IMG/VR virus record: IMGVR_UViG_3300019132_000012
Span: 64,001 to 108,937 of that record
DNA: 44,937 nt
Strand: one strand, 5' to 3'
Source of the DNA: a virus
Positions within the stretch are counted from its first letter, which is position 1. Each line of letters starts with the position of its first letter. This document shows, one piece after another, positions 24,001-29,502 of this stretch. The notes beneath the pieces were generated by a model that was not told where the DNA came from, ran no database searches, and saw only the letters and a list, made by a program, of their open reading frames with translations. A program made the translations under genes and the position numbers.

Positions 24001-25012
24001 CATCTCCTCGGCCAACGCGGGTGAGCTGGACCCGCTCATCGGCGGCTCCGGCTCGAATGGGCTGAAGGGCGGACTCGGCAGCGATCTGATCACGTCGATG
24101 GACGACCTGACCCGCAGCGTCGACAAGCTCGGCGCTCGCTTGCAGCTGTCCTCGCTGACGTCTCCGCGCGCCCTGTCGGGCCTGAACGGGTCGTCGGCCG
24201 CCGCGAGCGGTGGATACATCAGCGGCGGCGGTGGTGGCGGCGGAACGGTCGCCGGACGCTACTACCACAGCACTCCCGGCGAAGCGCTCCCTGGCGCGGT
24301 CGGCGGCGATCTTGGTCCGGTTGCTCCGCATACGGGACCGAAGACCTTCACCGGCATCGGCGCACGCCTGATGACCGACCTGCAGAAGGACTTCGGCTTC
24401 ACCAAGGAGCAGGCGGCGGGCATCGTCGGCAACCTGGCACACGAGTCGGCAGGCTTTACCGCCTTCCAGGAGAAGAATCCAATCGGCGGCGGCAAGGGCG
24501 GCTGGGGCTATGCCCAGTGGACCGGGCCGCGCCGTCGCGCCTTCTTCCAGTGGGCCCAGGAGCGCGGACTCGATCCGCGCTCGTATGAGGCCAACTACGG
24601 CTTCCTGCGCCACGAGCTGACCAACACCCCCGAGAAGAAGGCCGTGGCCGCCGTCAAGCGGCAGAACTCGGCCTACGGCTCGATGATGACCTTCGAGCAG
24701 ACCTTCGAGCGGGCAGGGATCAAGCACTACGCCAGCCGTGGACAATGGACCCAGAGAGCCATGCAGCTACCGGACAACCTGGCCGGTGGCGTGCCCGACG
24801 CGGCCAGCCTCACCCAGAACGTTCCTCTGCCTCCGGCCCGTCCGGCGACAGGCGCGGGCGGTTCGGGCGGCGCGGGCGCGGGGATGTCGCTCAATGCGCC
24901 GATCACCATCTACGGCGCAGGCCAGAGCCCCGAAGAGATCGCCAACGCGGTCCAGCGTCGTCTGCACGAGCAGCGGACCTGGGCAACCCACGATGTGGAG
25001 CACGACGTATGA
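21098..25012 (+). CDS. Tail tape measure protein with a C-terminal lysozyme-like domain
   Basis: This 1304-residue protein is the tape measure that sets tail length. Residues about 30-330 are a highly charged coiled coil (RERREEAEARAAEKLRLQHVERQLRDAEERRKL). A hydrophobic patch lies near residue 350, with further helical regions after it. Residues about 800-905 are strongly hydrophobic (several segments such as FSVALHFARPIFSVIGIVKDGIIG) and can insert in the inner membrane at DNA entry. Residues about 1085-1230 resemble a tail-lysozyme domain (EQAAGIVGNLAHESAGFTAFQE, WGYAQWTGPRRRAFFQWA), with Glu in LAHES the candidate catalyst. The start is an ATG seven bases after GGAG. Confidence 0.9.
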   Translation: MAENIDVKATLTADDKASPTIRRILNQIAALEKQLKAFGKTGFAAANKGTIVTKEAQKYLDRYGESLKKIPQNYLREARRMRQAGEMTNKAWVDLNNEIKAFDKHIKRANKSGSELSKQQKRHFYDLINRAKAYQYVWNQGHEQRMSLERRLHNEQLRMADARARQEGRTTAQWLKTQRYRRQLRIAEQRREEAEARAAEKLRLQHVERQLRDAEERRKLRAKLAKETDAQARRDLQMQLYRLRVRENSEKLQRRQLSEQLKVLRNKDRLRANYDKEVAKQQRREDIARRTRVNEQLREAEARRRARLREFQQEQDMRRQARREALRSARQMVGAPGRMASRLENPFFSSPYFYAMMAGGAGVMAARSMTRSALSVDRGETFARMHMDQSIVPASEVRKWALATAPGMGITPGALIETTVDAAKAGVPEEMAQSTAQMVTQLAKFFGIDVAQAMDGVGYAIAQEIGAGRMKADDDTSLRRLLNTGALLAGKTAARPDQMLSFMRTGLGSGAMLGMNQTATMAFGAAAVQAGAQGQQAARMLGSMAGDINQIETRAKDLRKQGRQSWSTTDKLFMDAPRLLGYASHGAIMQSFRDNPETAMVDFLKSFNRIEDFNIRDQLFRSIFGNEFGRFSANLISSPGVLDRSLQIAREGYSQDPRTDHINKTWSEYTKGLEFLADGIGSLTEVIKSELGDSLKPFIAQFSTWAKSWHMAVGTGGIKARFDAGLQGLMRGFGYDTLGQMLHDAFGAPGAFDVAELQKFFDFAKGFAEGLKVVGKTIMAFMEGLGKALGVDASTPEGLGKLTAMLLGFSVALHFARPIFSVIGIVKDGIIGLAGSIVLLHKALMAAGLAGGFAGIGRALLGRAGLAVGAGLLGTLGAGAVGLTVALAGVALVGGALAVAIMNWDTIKGWWQSADAAVQRGGATVRGWFGDHRTTDEIRAEARKQAEEAAKMPTGWQILTGWIKGLLGISSANAGELDPLIGGSGSNGLKGGLGSDLITSMDDLTRSVDKLGARLQLSSLTSPRALSGLNGSSAAASGGYISGGGGGGGTVAGRYYHSTPGEALPGAVGGDLGPVAPHTGPKTFTGIGARLMTDLQKDFGFTKEQAAGIVGNLAHESAGFTAFQEKNPIGGGKGGWGYAQWTGPRRRAFFQWAQERGLDPRSYEANYGFLRHELTNTPEKKAVAAVKRQNSAYGSMMTFEQTFERAGIKHYASRGQWTQRAMQLPDNLAGGVPDAASLTQNVPLPPARPATGAGGSGGAGAGMSLNAPITIYGAGQSPEEIANAVQRRLHEQRTWATHDVEHDV

Positions 25013-25575
25013 GCCTGATCCTCCTCGGCCTCGGATCCGAATCCGGGGCCGTTCATTACTTCTATGTGCCGTTGCCTGGTCACGACACGCCGTCCTTCGA
25101 GTCGATCCAAACCGACTCCACCTTCAATTGGGTCGCCCAGAACCGCCTGAGCCGCGAACCGGCTCAGCAGTTCACCGGCTCGGGCGAGGAGGTGAAGACC
25201 ATTGAAGGGCGGTTGTTTCCGAACCACTTCGGCGGTCTTTCCACCCTGGAGAATCTTCGGGCGGAAGCCAAGGCAGGTAATCGCCTGACCATGGTGCAAT
25301 ACTTCCCGCTCGAAGATCCTCACGCCATGGCGGGCAGGCCTCTCGGCACCTGGGGCATCCGGCGCATTCGCGACTCGGCCGCGCTCATCGGCGCCAACGG
25401 CCTGCCTCATCGTGTCGATTTCACCATCGAGATGGTGCGCTACGGCGACGATGTCGTCGACCGATACGATGGCCAGATCATCGACGGCAGCTACGCCGAC
25501 AATGTTCCGGGCCATCCGCTGACGTCCTACCGGCGCACCGGACCCAACTACGAGTCAGGACGCGAGGTGGAGTGA
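25009..25575 (+). CDS. Tail protein U (gpU-like)
   Basis: This 188-residue protein follows the tape measure with an ATGA overlap, the position of P2 gpU. The pattern of a beta start (LILLGLGSESGAVHYFYVPLPG), EVKTIEGRLFPNHFGGLSTLENLRAEAKAGNRLTMVQYF in the middle and GTWGIRRIRDSAALIGANGLPHRVDFTIEMVRYGDD fits the gpU family, which closes the tail end or helps baseplate joining. Length agrees with the family (about 160-190). Confidence 0.88.
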   Translation: MSLILLGLGSESGAVHYFYVPLPGHDTPSFESIQTDSTFNWVAQNRLSREPAQQFTGSGEEVKTIEGRLFPNHFGGLSTLENLRAEAKAGNRLTMVQYFPLEDPHAMAGRPLGTWGIRRIRDSAALIGANGLPHRVDFTIEMVRYGDDVVDRYDGQIIDGSYADNVPGHPLTSYRRTGPNYESGREVE

Positions 25576-25805
25576 TGGCGATCAAGTATCAGCATGTCAC
25601 CCGGATGTTCGACCGGCTCGATAAGATCGCCGAGGAACGCTACGGCACGGCAGACCGGAAGACGGTAATGTTCGTGATCGAGCAGAATCCCGGCATCGAG
25701 CTGCATCCGATCCTTCTGCCTCCCGGACTGACCATTCAACTCCCCGACATTCCGCAGGAGAAGACGGGACCGCAACTGGTCCGTCAGATCTTCCTCTGGG
25801 AATAA
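25575..25805 (+). CDS. Tail protein X (gpX-like, LysM-type)
   Basis: This 76-residue protein shows the small LysM-like gpX pattern: YQHVTRMFDRLDKIAEERYGTADRKTVMFVIEQNPGIELHPILLPPGLTIQLPDI, in which DxLDxIAxExYG and NPG...L.xGxxIxLP are family hallmarks. P2 gpX has 67 residues. It links the tail hub to the tube. The start overlaps the U stop (TGATG-type) with GAGG seven bases ahead. Confidence 0.88.
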   Translation: MAIKYQHVTRMFDRLDKIAEERYGTADRKTVMFVIEQNPGIELHPILLPPGLTIQLPDIPQEKTGPQLVRQIFLWE

Positions 25806-25831
25806 TCCATCCACCAACACGATTGGTGACC

Positions 25832-25861
25832 AGGCCGCTCCTCACCGGGGCGGCCTTTTTT
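25832..25861 (+). terminator. Rho-independent terminator
   Basis: AGGCCGCTCC pairs with GGGGCGGCCT (10 bp with one T-G pair) around a short loop and is followed by a run of Ts ending TTTTTT. Confidence 0.88.
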
Positions 25862-25880
25862 CGTTTTCAAGGAGGGTTTC

Positions 25881-27035
25881 GTGCCGACCGGATACACGCC
25901 GATCTATCGGGTCTACAAGGATGGCAACGACGTCACCGGCCGCTTCAACGACCGCTCCATTTCGATTGAGGTCGAGCTGTTCTCGGGCGGCGGGGAAGGC
26001 GACCGCTGTCAGATCTCGGTCGACGACCGCGACTGGCGCGTGGCGCATCCTTACGTCGGCGACAAGCTGGAGATCTATCTCGGCTACCAGGAGGTCGGTC
26101 TCGCCTTCATGGGCCAATTCGAGATCGACGAGGTGGTGTTCCTGGGCCCACCCAAGACCATCGCCATCCGTGGCTTCTCGACCGGCCTGAAGGGGCAGAT
26201 CAAGGCTCCGGTCATCCAGCATTTCGAGAACAAGAACCTCGGCGAGATCCTCGAAAAGCTCGCCAGGGATGCCGGTCTCGATTCCGAGATCCATGAGCAG
26301 TTCAAGCACATCAAGATTCCATTCAAGAACCAGGCCGTTTCGGCGATGCACCTGATCCACGAATTCGAGCGTCAGTTCGGTGCGGTGGCCAAGGTCGCCA
26401 ATGGCCGGTTGATCTTCGCGCCACGCGATGCGGGGGTTACGACGAGCGGCGTCGAGATCCCGATCCTGACGCTGCTGCCGGAGCATTTCGGCACCTGGCG
26501 TGTGCGCCACGGCATACGGGCGGAATACGGATCAATCGTGACGTCGTATTTCGACAAGGACACCTGGGAGCGCAAGACGGTCACCGAGAAGCCTGGATCC
26601 GACATCGGCGGCTCGCTGCACGATGCGCCCGACTTCATCGACAAGCGGGTGTTCAATTCCAAGGCCGAAGCCGAGGCCGCTGCGAAGGCCCGCATGCAGA
26701 CCTTCCGGCGCTCGATGGGCGACTTCTACGGCACGCTCGCCAAGGGCGATCCGTGGATCCGCGATCAGCAGCGCCTGCAAGTCACCGGCATGCGGGACGG
26801 CATCGACGGCTCGTATGTGATCCAGAGCGTCAAGCACACCTACGTCAAGGAGTCCGGCATTTTGTCGGAGATCCAGGCCACGCCGAACGGGCAGGGCGCC
26901 GATTACTCCAATATGGGCAACGCCAAGTTCCTCAAGCCCAATCCCGGCGAGCTGATGGGCGAAGCGCTCCAGCGCCTGCCGAGCGATCCCGCGACAGCGC
27001 CCCAGGTCGGCCAGGCCCCGCGCGGCGACAACTGA
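25881..27035 (+). CDS. Baseplate hub / late control protein D (gpD-like)
   Basis: This 384-residue protein begins with a GTG after a GGAGGG ribosome site. It has the hub fold of P2 gpD / T4 gp27: DRCQISVDDRDWRVAHPYVGDKLEIYLGYQEVGLAFMGQFEIDEVVFLGPPKTIAIRGFSTGL, then the GLKGQIKAPVIQHFENKNLGEILEKLARDAGL and VSAMHLIHEFERQFGAVAKVANGRLIFAP segments. It joins the spike to the tail tube. It closes the tail operon and is followed by the tail-type repeat. Confidence 0.9.
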   Translation: MPTGYTPIYRVYKDGNDVTGRFNDRSISIEVELFSGGGEGDRCQISVDDRDWRVAHPYVGDKLEIYLGYQEVGLAFMGQFEIDEVVFLGPPKTIAIRGFSTGLKGQIKAPVIQHFENKNLGEILEKLARDAGLDSEIHEQFKHIKIPFKNQAVSAMHLIHEFERQFGAVAKVANGRLIFAPRDAGVTTSGVEIPILTLLPEHFGTWRVRHGIRAEYGSIVTSYFDKDTWERKTVTEKPGSDIGGSLHDAPDFIDKRVFNSKAEAEAAAKARMQTFRRSMGDFYGTLAKGDPWIRDQQRLQVTGMRDGIDGSYVIQSVKHTYVKESGILSEIQATPNGQGADYSNMGNAKFLKPNPGELMGEALQRLPSDPATAPQVGQAPRGDN

Positions 27036-27038
27036 TCG

Positions 27039-27054
27039 TTTGCACGAATTCAAA
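27039..27054 (+). promoter_or_regulatory. 16-bp inverted-repeat motif, copy 6 (tail/lysin type)
   Basis: TTTGCACGAATTCAAA, ten bases before the endolysin ATG. Its last As form part of the AAAGGA ribosome site, so a bound protein would block translation start or transcription here. Identical to copy 4. Confidence 0.8.
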
Positions 27055-27064
27055 GGACATTGTG

Positions 27065-27925
27065 ATGAATTTCAAAGGTCGCGCCAAGCGCCTCGACGAC
27101 ATCGATTTGCCGCGCATCGGCAAGCTGATCGGCGTCGGCGAGGACGAGATCCATGCTGTGATCGAGGTGGAAACGGCCGGTGGCGGCTTCGACAGCCAGG
27201 GCCGTCCGCGCATCCTCTTCGAGCCGCATCACTTCTACAAACTCGTTGCACCCGCAAAGCGCAACCTCGCCGTCAAGGCGGGGCTTGCCTATCCGAAATG
27301 GGGCACCAGGCCCTACCCCAAGGACTCGTATCCGAGCCTGCTTGCGGCGATGGAGATCGACGAGGAGGCGGCGCTCAAGAGCTGCTCCTGGGGCCTCGGC
27401 CAGATCATGGGCTGGAACCATCAGCTCTCAGGCTATGACAGCGTCTACGCCATGGTGGAGGCCTTCATCGACGACGAGGAGAATCACCTCGAAGCGATGA
27501 TCCGCTTCATCAAGAACAGCGGCCTCGACGACGAACTTCGCGCCCATAACTGGGCCGGTTTCGCACGCGGCTACAACGGCGCTGGCTACGCCAAGAACGA
27601 TTATCACAACAAGCTCGCCCGTGCTTACGCCAAGTGGGCGAAGATCCCCGATACGCCTTTCCCGGAAGGGAAGGGCAGTGAGCCCGCCCAAGAGGCTCCG
27701 CAGGCCAAGCCTGTTCTCCGCATGGGGGCGCAGAACATCCACGTTCTCGAACTCCAGGCGCAACTGCTGCATCTCGGCTTCGGCCTCGTGGTGGACGGCG
27801 ACTTCGGTCCCGCCACCCGCGACGCTGTCAAAGCCTTTCAGAGAAAGTCCGGCCTCGTTGCTGACGGCATCGTTGGACCGGCCACCCGCCAGGCCATCGC
27901 CCTGGCTCTTCCCTCCAAAAAGTAA
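27065..27925 (+). CDS. Endolysin: N-acetylmuramidase (DUF3380) with a C-terminal peptidoglycan-binding domain
   Basis: This 286-residue lysin has an N-terminal muramidase domain. It carries EDEIHAVIEVETAGGGFDSQGRPRILFEPHHFYKL near residues 26-60 (the E in IEVET is the likely catalytic acid), then ALKSCSWGLGQIMGWNHQLSGYDSVYAMVEAF and RAHNWAGFARGYNGAGYAKNDYH, which match the DUF3380 family. The C-terminal domain (residues about 217-282; VLELQAQLLHLGFGLVVDGDFGPATRDAVKAFQRKSGLVADGIVGPATR) is a PG_binding_1 domain. No signal peptide is seen, so a holin is needed for release. It starts the lysis cassette. Confidence 0.93.
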   Translation: MNFKGRAKRLDDIDLPRIGKLIGVGEDEIHAVIEVETAGGGFDSQGRPRILFEPHHFYKLVAPAKRNLAVKAGLAYPKWGTRPYPKDSYPSLLAAMEIDEEAALKSCSWGLGQIMGWNHQLSGYDSVYAMVEAFIDDEENHLEAMIRFIKNSGLDDELRAHNWAGFARGYNGAGYAKNDYHNKLARAYAKWAKIPDTPFPEGKGSEPAQEAPQAKPVLRMGAQNIHVLELQAQLLHLGFGLVVDGDFGPATRDAVKAFQRKSGLVADGIVGPATRQAIALALPSKK

Positions 27926-27936
27926 GGAATAGCACC

Positions 27937-28161
27937 ATGGAAGACGTCAAGTCGTTCCTCGCCTCCCGCACGCTGTGGGCTCTCTTCATCTCGCTCCTGG
28001 CGAACCTCGCCTCCCGCTACGGCTACACCATCGGCGAGACCGACCAGGCCTTCATCGTCGACACGGCGCTCAAGGTGGTCGAGTACGGCGGCTACATCGC
28101 CGCTGCGTTCTACCGCATCAAGGCGTCGAAGGTCATCGGCTCCGCTCCCAAGGCTGAGTAA
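27937..28161 (+). CDS. Holin candidate, small membrane protein
   Basis: This 74-residue protein follows the endolysin by 11 bases. Two membrane-crossing segments can be read: FLASRTLWALFISLLANLASRYG near residue 6 and VEYGGYIAAAFYRIKASK near residue 48. A short polar loop and a basic C-terminus complete it. The size and place are those of a small holin that releases the muramidase. AAGGAATAG before the ATG serves as ribosome site. Confidence 0.7.
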   Translation: MEDVKSFLASRTLWALFISLLANLASRYGYTIGETDQAFIVDTALKVVEYGGYIAAAFYRIKASKVIGSAPKAE

Positions 28162-28166
28162 TCGCA

Positions 28167-28400
28167 ATGAGCTGGCTGCAAACCATTCTCAGCGTGCTCA
28201 AACTGCTTGAGATGGTGACCAGCTACCTGTCGGCCCGTCAGCTGCTCGCAGCTGGCGAGGCCCAGGCTGCCATCCAGGCCCTCAAGGAGAGCCGTGATGC
28301 CGTCGAAAAGGCGCAAACTGCACGCCGCGCTGTGCGCGACGCTCTTATCCGTAACCCTTCCAGCCTGCACGACGATGACGGCTTCAAGCGTCCCGATTGA
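28167..28400 (+). CDS. Inner-membrane spanin candidate (Rz-like)
   Basis: This 77-residue protein has an N-terminal hydrophobic helix (SWLQTILSVLKLLEMVTSYLSARQLL) and then a charged coiled helix (AAIQALKESRDAVEKAQTARRAVRDAL). It carries an overlapping lipoprotein gene in another frame, the classical layout of Rz with nested Rz1. The pair joins inner and outer membranes during lysis. The protein is shorter than Rz of lambda (153), as in many short phage spanins. Confidence 0.65.
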   Translation: MSWLQTILSVLKLLEMVTSYLSARQLLAAGEAQAAIQALKESRDAVEKAQTARRAVRDALIRNPSSLHDDDGFKRPD

Positions 28401-28530
28401 AGCCTCGGTCGCGTGTGCTGCGTTCGAGCCGATCTACTGGTCGAGCAAGGACACCGACAAGACCATCGCGCAGGTCAAAGAACACAATGCGGCCTTCAAG
28501 GCTGTGTGCCCAGACTCCAAAGGACAGTAG
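28297..28530 (+). CDS. Outer-membrane spanin lipoprotein (Rz1-like), overlapping
   Basis: This 77-residue protein begins inside the Rz-like gene in a different frame, with AGGAGA six bases before the ATG. It starts with a basic segment (MPSKRRKLHAALCATLLSVTLPAC), in which LPAC is a lipobox whose Cys can be lipid-modified. The mature part has about 54 residues and is not proline-rich, unlike lambda Rz1. With the overlapping partner it fits an outer-membrane spanin. Family assignment rests on the nested position and the lipobox. Confidence 0.72.
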   Translation: MPSKRRKLHAALCATLLSVTLPACTTMTASSVPIEASVACAAFEPIYWSSKDTDKTIAQVKEHNAAFKAVCPDSKGQ

Positions 28531-28531
28531 C

Positions 28532-28831
28532 ATGGCGGATGGATTCACTTTCTCGAATGGCATTCAGCTGGCGGGGCTGTTCATCACCGGTCTGACACTT
28601 CTGCTGACGGTCTGGTGGCGCATCGAAGTCCGCATTCGCGGCGTCGAGGACAAGGACGCCGACGAACGGGCCAAGCTGAGCCGAGAGTTTCAGGACTACA
28701 AGCTCCACGTCGCTGAGAATTACGCATCCTACGAGACCGTCAAAGAGATCGAGAAGAGCGTCCGCGATCTTCCCGATGTCGTGGTCAAGCGGATTCTGGA
28801 ATTCATGTCGCTCAAGCAACAGAACAGCTAA
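28532..28831 (+). CDS. Membrane-anchored coiled-coil protein
   Basis: This 99-residue protein has one membrane helix near the N-terminus (IQLAGLFITGLTLLLTVWWRIEVRI). A long charged helix follows (VEDKDADERAKLSREFQDYKLHVAENYASYETVKEIEKSV). It could be a further spanin-like or holin-regulating protein. AAGGACAG precedes the ATG. Its position at the end of the lysis cassette suggests a role in lysis, but none is recognised. Confidence 0.6.
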   Translation: MADGFTFSNGIQLAGLFITGLTLLLTVWWRIEVRIRGVEDKDADERAKLSREFQDYKLHVAENYASYETVKEIEKSVRDLPDVVVKRILEFMSLKQQNS

Positions 28832-28847
28832 GTCGTTTGCTCTCTGA

Positions 28848-28877
28848 TTTGCACGAATGCAAATGCTGTGCTAATCA
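28848..28877 (+). promoter_or_regulatory. 16-bp inverted-repeat motif, copy 7, with a possible promoter
   Basis: TTTGCACGAATGCAAA at 28848-28863. Its TTGCAC (28849-28854) is followed after 17 bases by TAATCA (28872-28877), which could be -35 and -10 of a promoter for the proteinase gene. A partial motif, GTTTGCTCTC, lies at 28835-28844. Confidence 0.65.
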
Positions 28878-28902
28878 GGGAGCATCCAACAAGGGGATTT
28901 TC

Positions 28903-29490
28903 ATGAGGAAAATCTTGATGGTCACTGCCGCCGCCTGGCTGTCGCTCGCCTCTGCCTCGGCCCAGTCTCTCCCCGAGCTGGGCCAGGTCGGAACGACAGC
29001 TGCCGCCCAGGACTATTGCCGTCGCGCACCGGCCGAGTGCCGGATCCGATCCGACGAGCCTCTCTTTGTCGCCTTTTCGGAGGAGATGTTTGACATCCTC
29101 AAGACCATCAACCTGAAGGTCAATCTGAACATCCGGCCTCGCACGGATGAGGAAATGTGGGGGGTCGTCGACCGCTGGGATCTGCCGAGGCTCGGCGGGC
29201 AGGGCGACTGCGAGGACATTCAGCTCCTCAAGCGGAAGCTCCTGGTCCAGGCCGGTTTTCCCCGCCGCGCCCTGCTCATGACCGTCGTCGTCGACGAGCT
29301 GGGCGAGGGTCACGCAGTTCTCATGGTCAGGACCGATGCCGGGGACTTTCTCCTCGACAACAAGCATAACCGTATCCGCCGCTGGGACGAGACCGGATAC
29401 GTCTTCGTGAAACGCGAAAGCCAGCACACCGGAGCGTGGGTTTCCCTCGGGAACCGCGTCGCTTCCGGCCTATCCAGCTCCGTGCGCTGA
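28903..29490 (+). CDS. Secreted transglutaminase-like cysteine proteinase (BTLCP-like)
   Basis: This 195-residue protein starts with a clear signal peptide (MRKILMVTAAAWLSLASASAQS), so it should be exported. The mature part matches the bacterial transglutaminase-like cysteine proteinase family: YCRRAPAECR near the start, then GGQGDCEDIQLLKRKLLVQAGFP, where Cys near residue 103 is the likely nucleophile. A His in GEGHAVLMVRTDAGDFLLDN and the Asp that follows complete the triad. The family is usually chromosomal in Proteobacteria. In a phage it might act on host surface or periplasmic proteins. AAGGGG precedes the ATG. Confidence 0.82.
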   Translation: MRKILMVTAAAWLSLASASAQSLPELGQVGTTAAAQDYCRRAPAECRIRSDEPLFVAFSEEMFDILKTINLKVNLNIRPRTDEEMWGVVDRWDLPRLGGQGDCEDIQLLKRKLLVQAGFPRRALLMTVVVDELGEGHAVLMVRTDAGDFLLDNKHNRIRRWDETGYVFVKRESQHTGAWVSLGNRVASGLSSSVR

Positions 29491-29502
29491 TCGTCCGAGA
29501 GT

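Noticed and set aside
8784-27052. GAATTC in tail-type repeats as targets of the phage methyltransferase
   Set aside because: The capsid and early copies lack GAATTC, and the specificity of the enzyme cannot be read from the sequence.
8782-27054. Reading TTGCAC in the repeats as the -12 part of sigma54 promoters
   Set aside because: No GG at the -24 position was found at the required distance in the copies checked (8782, 19915, 27039).
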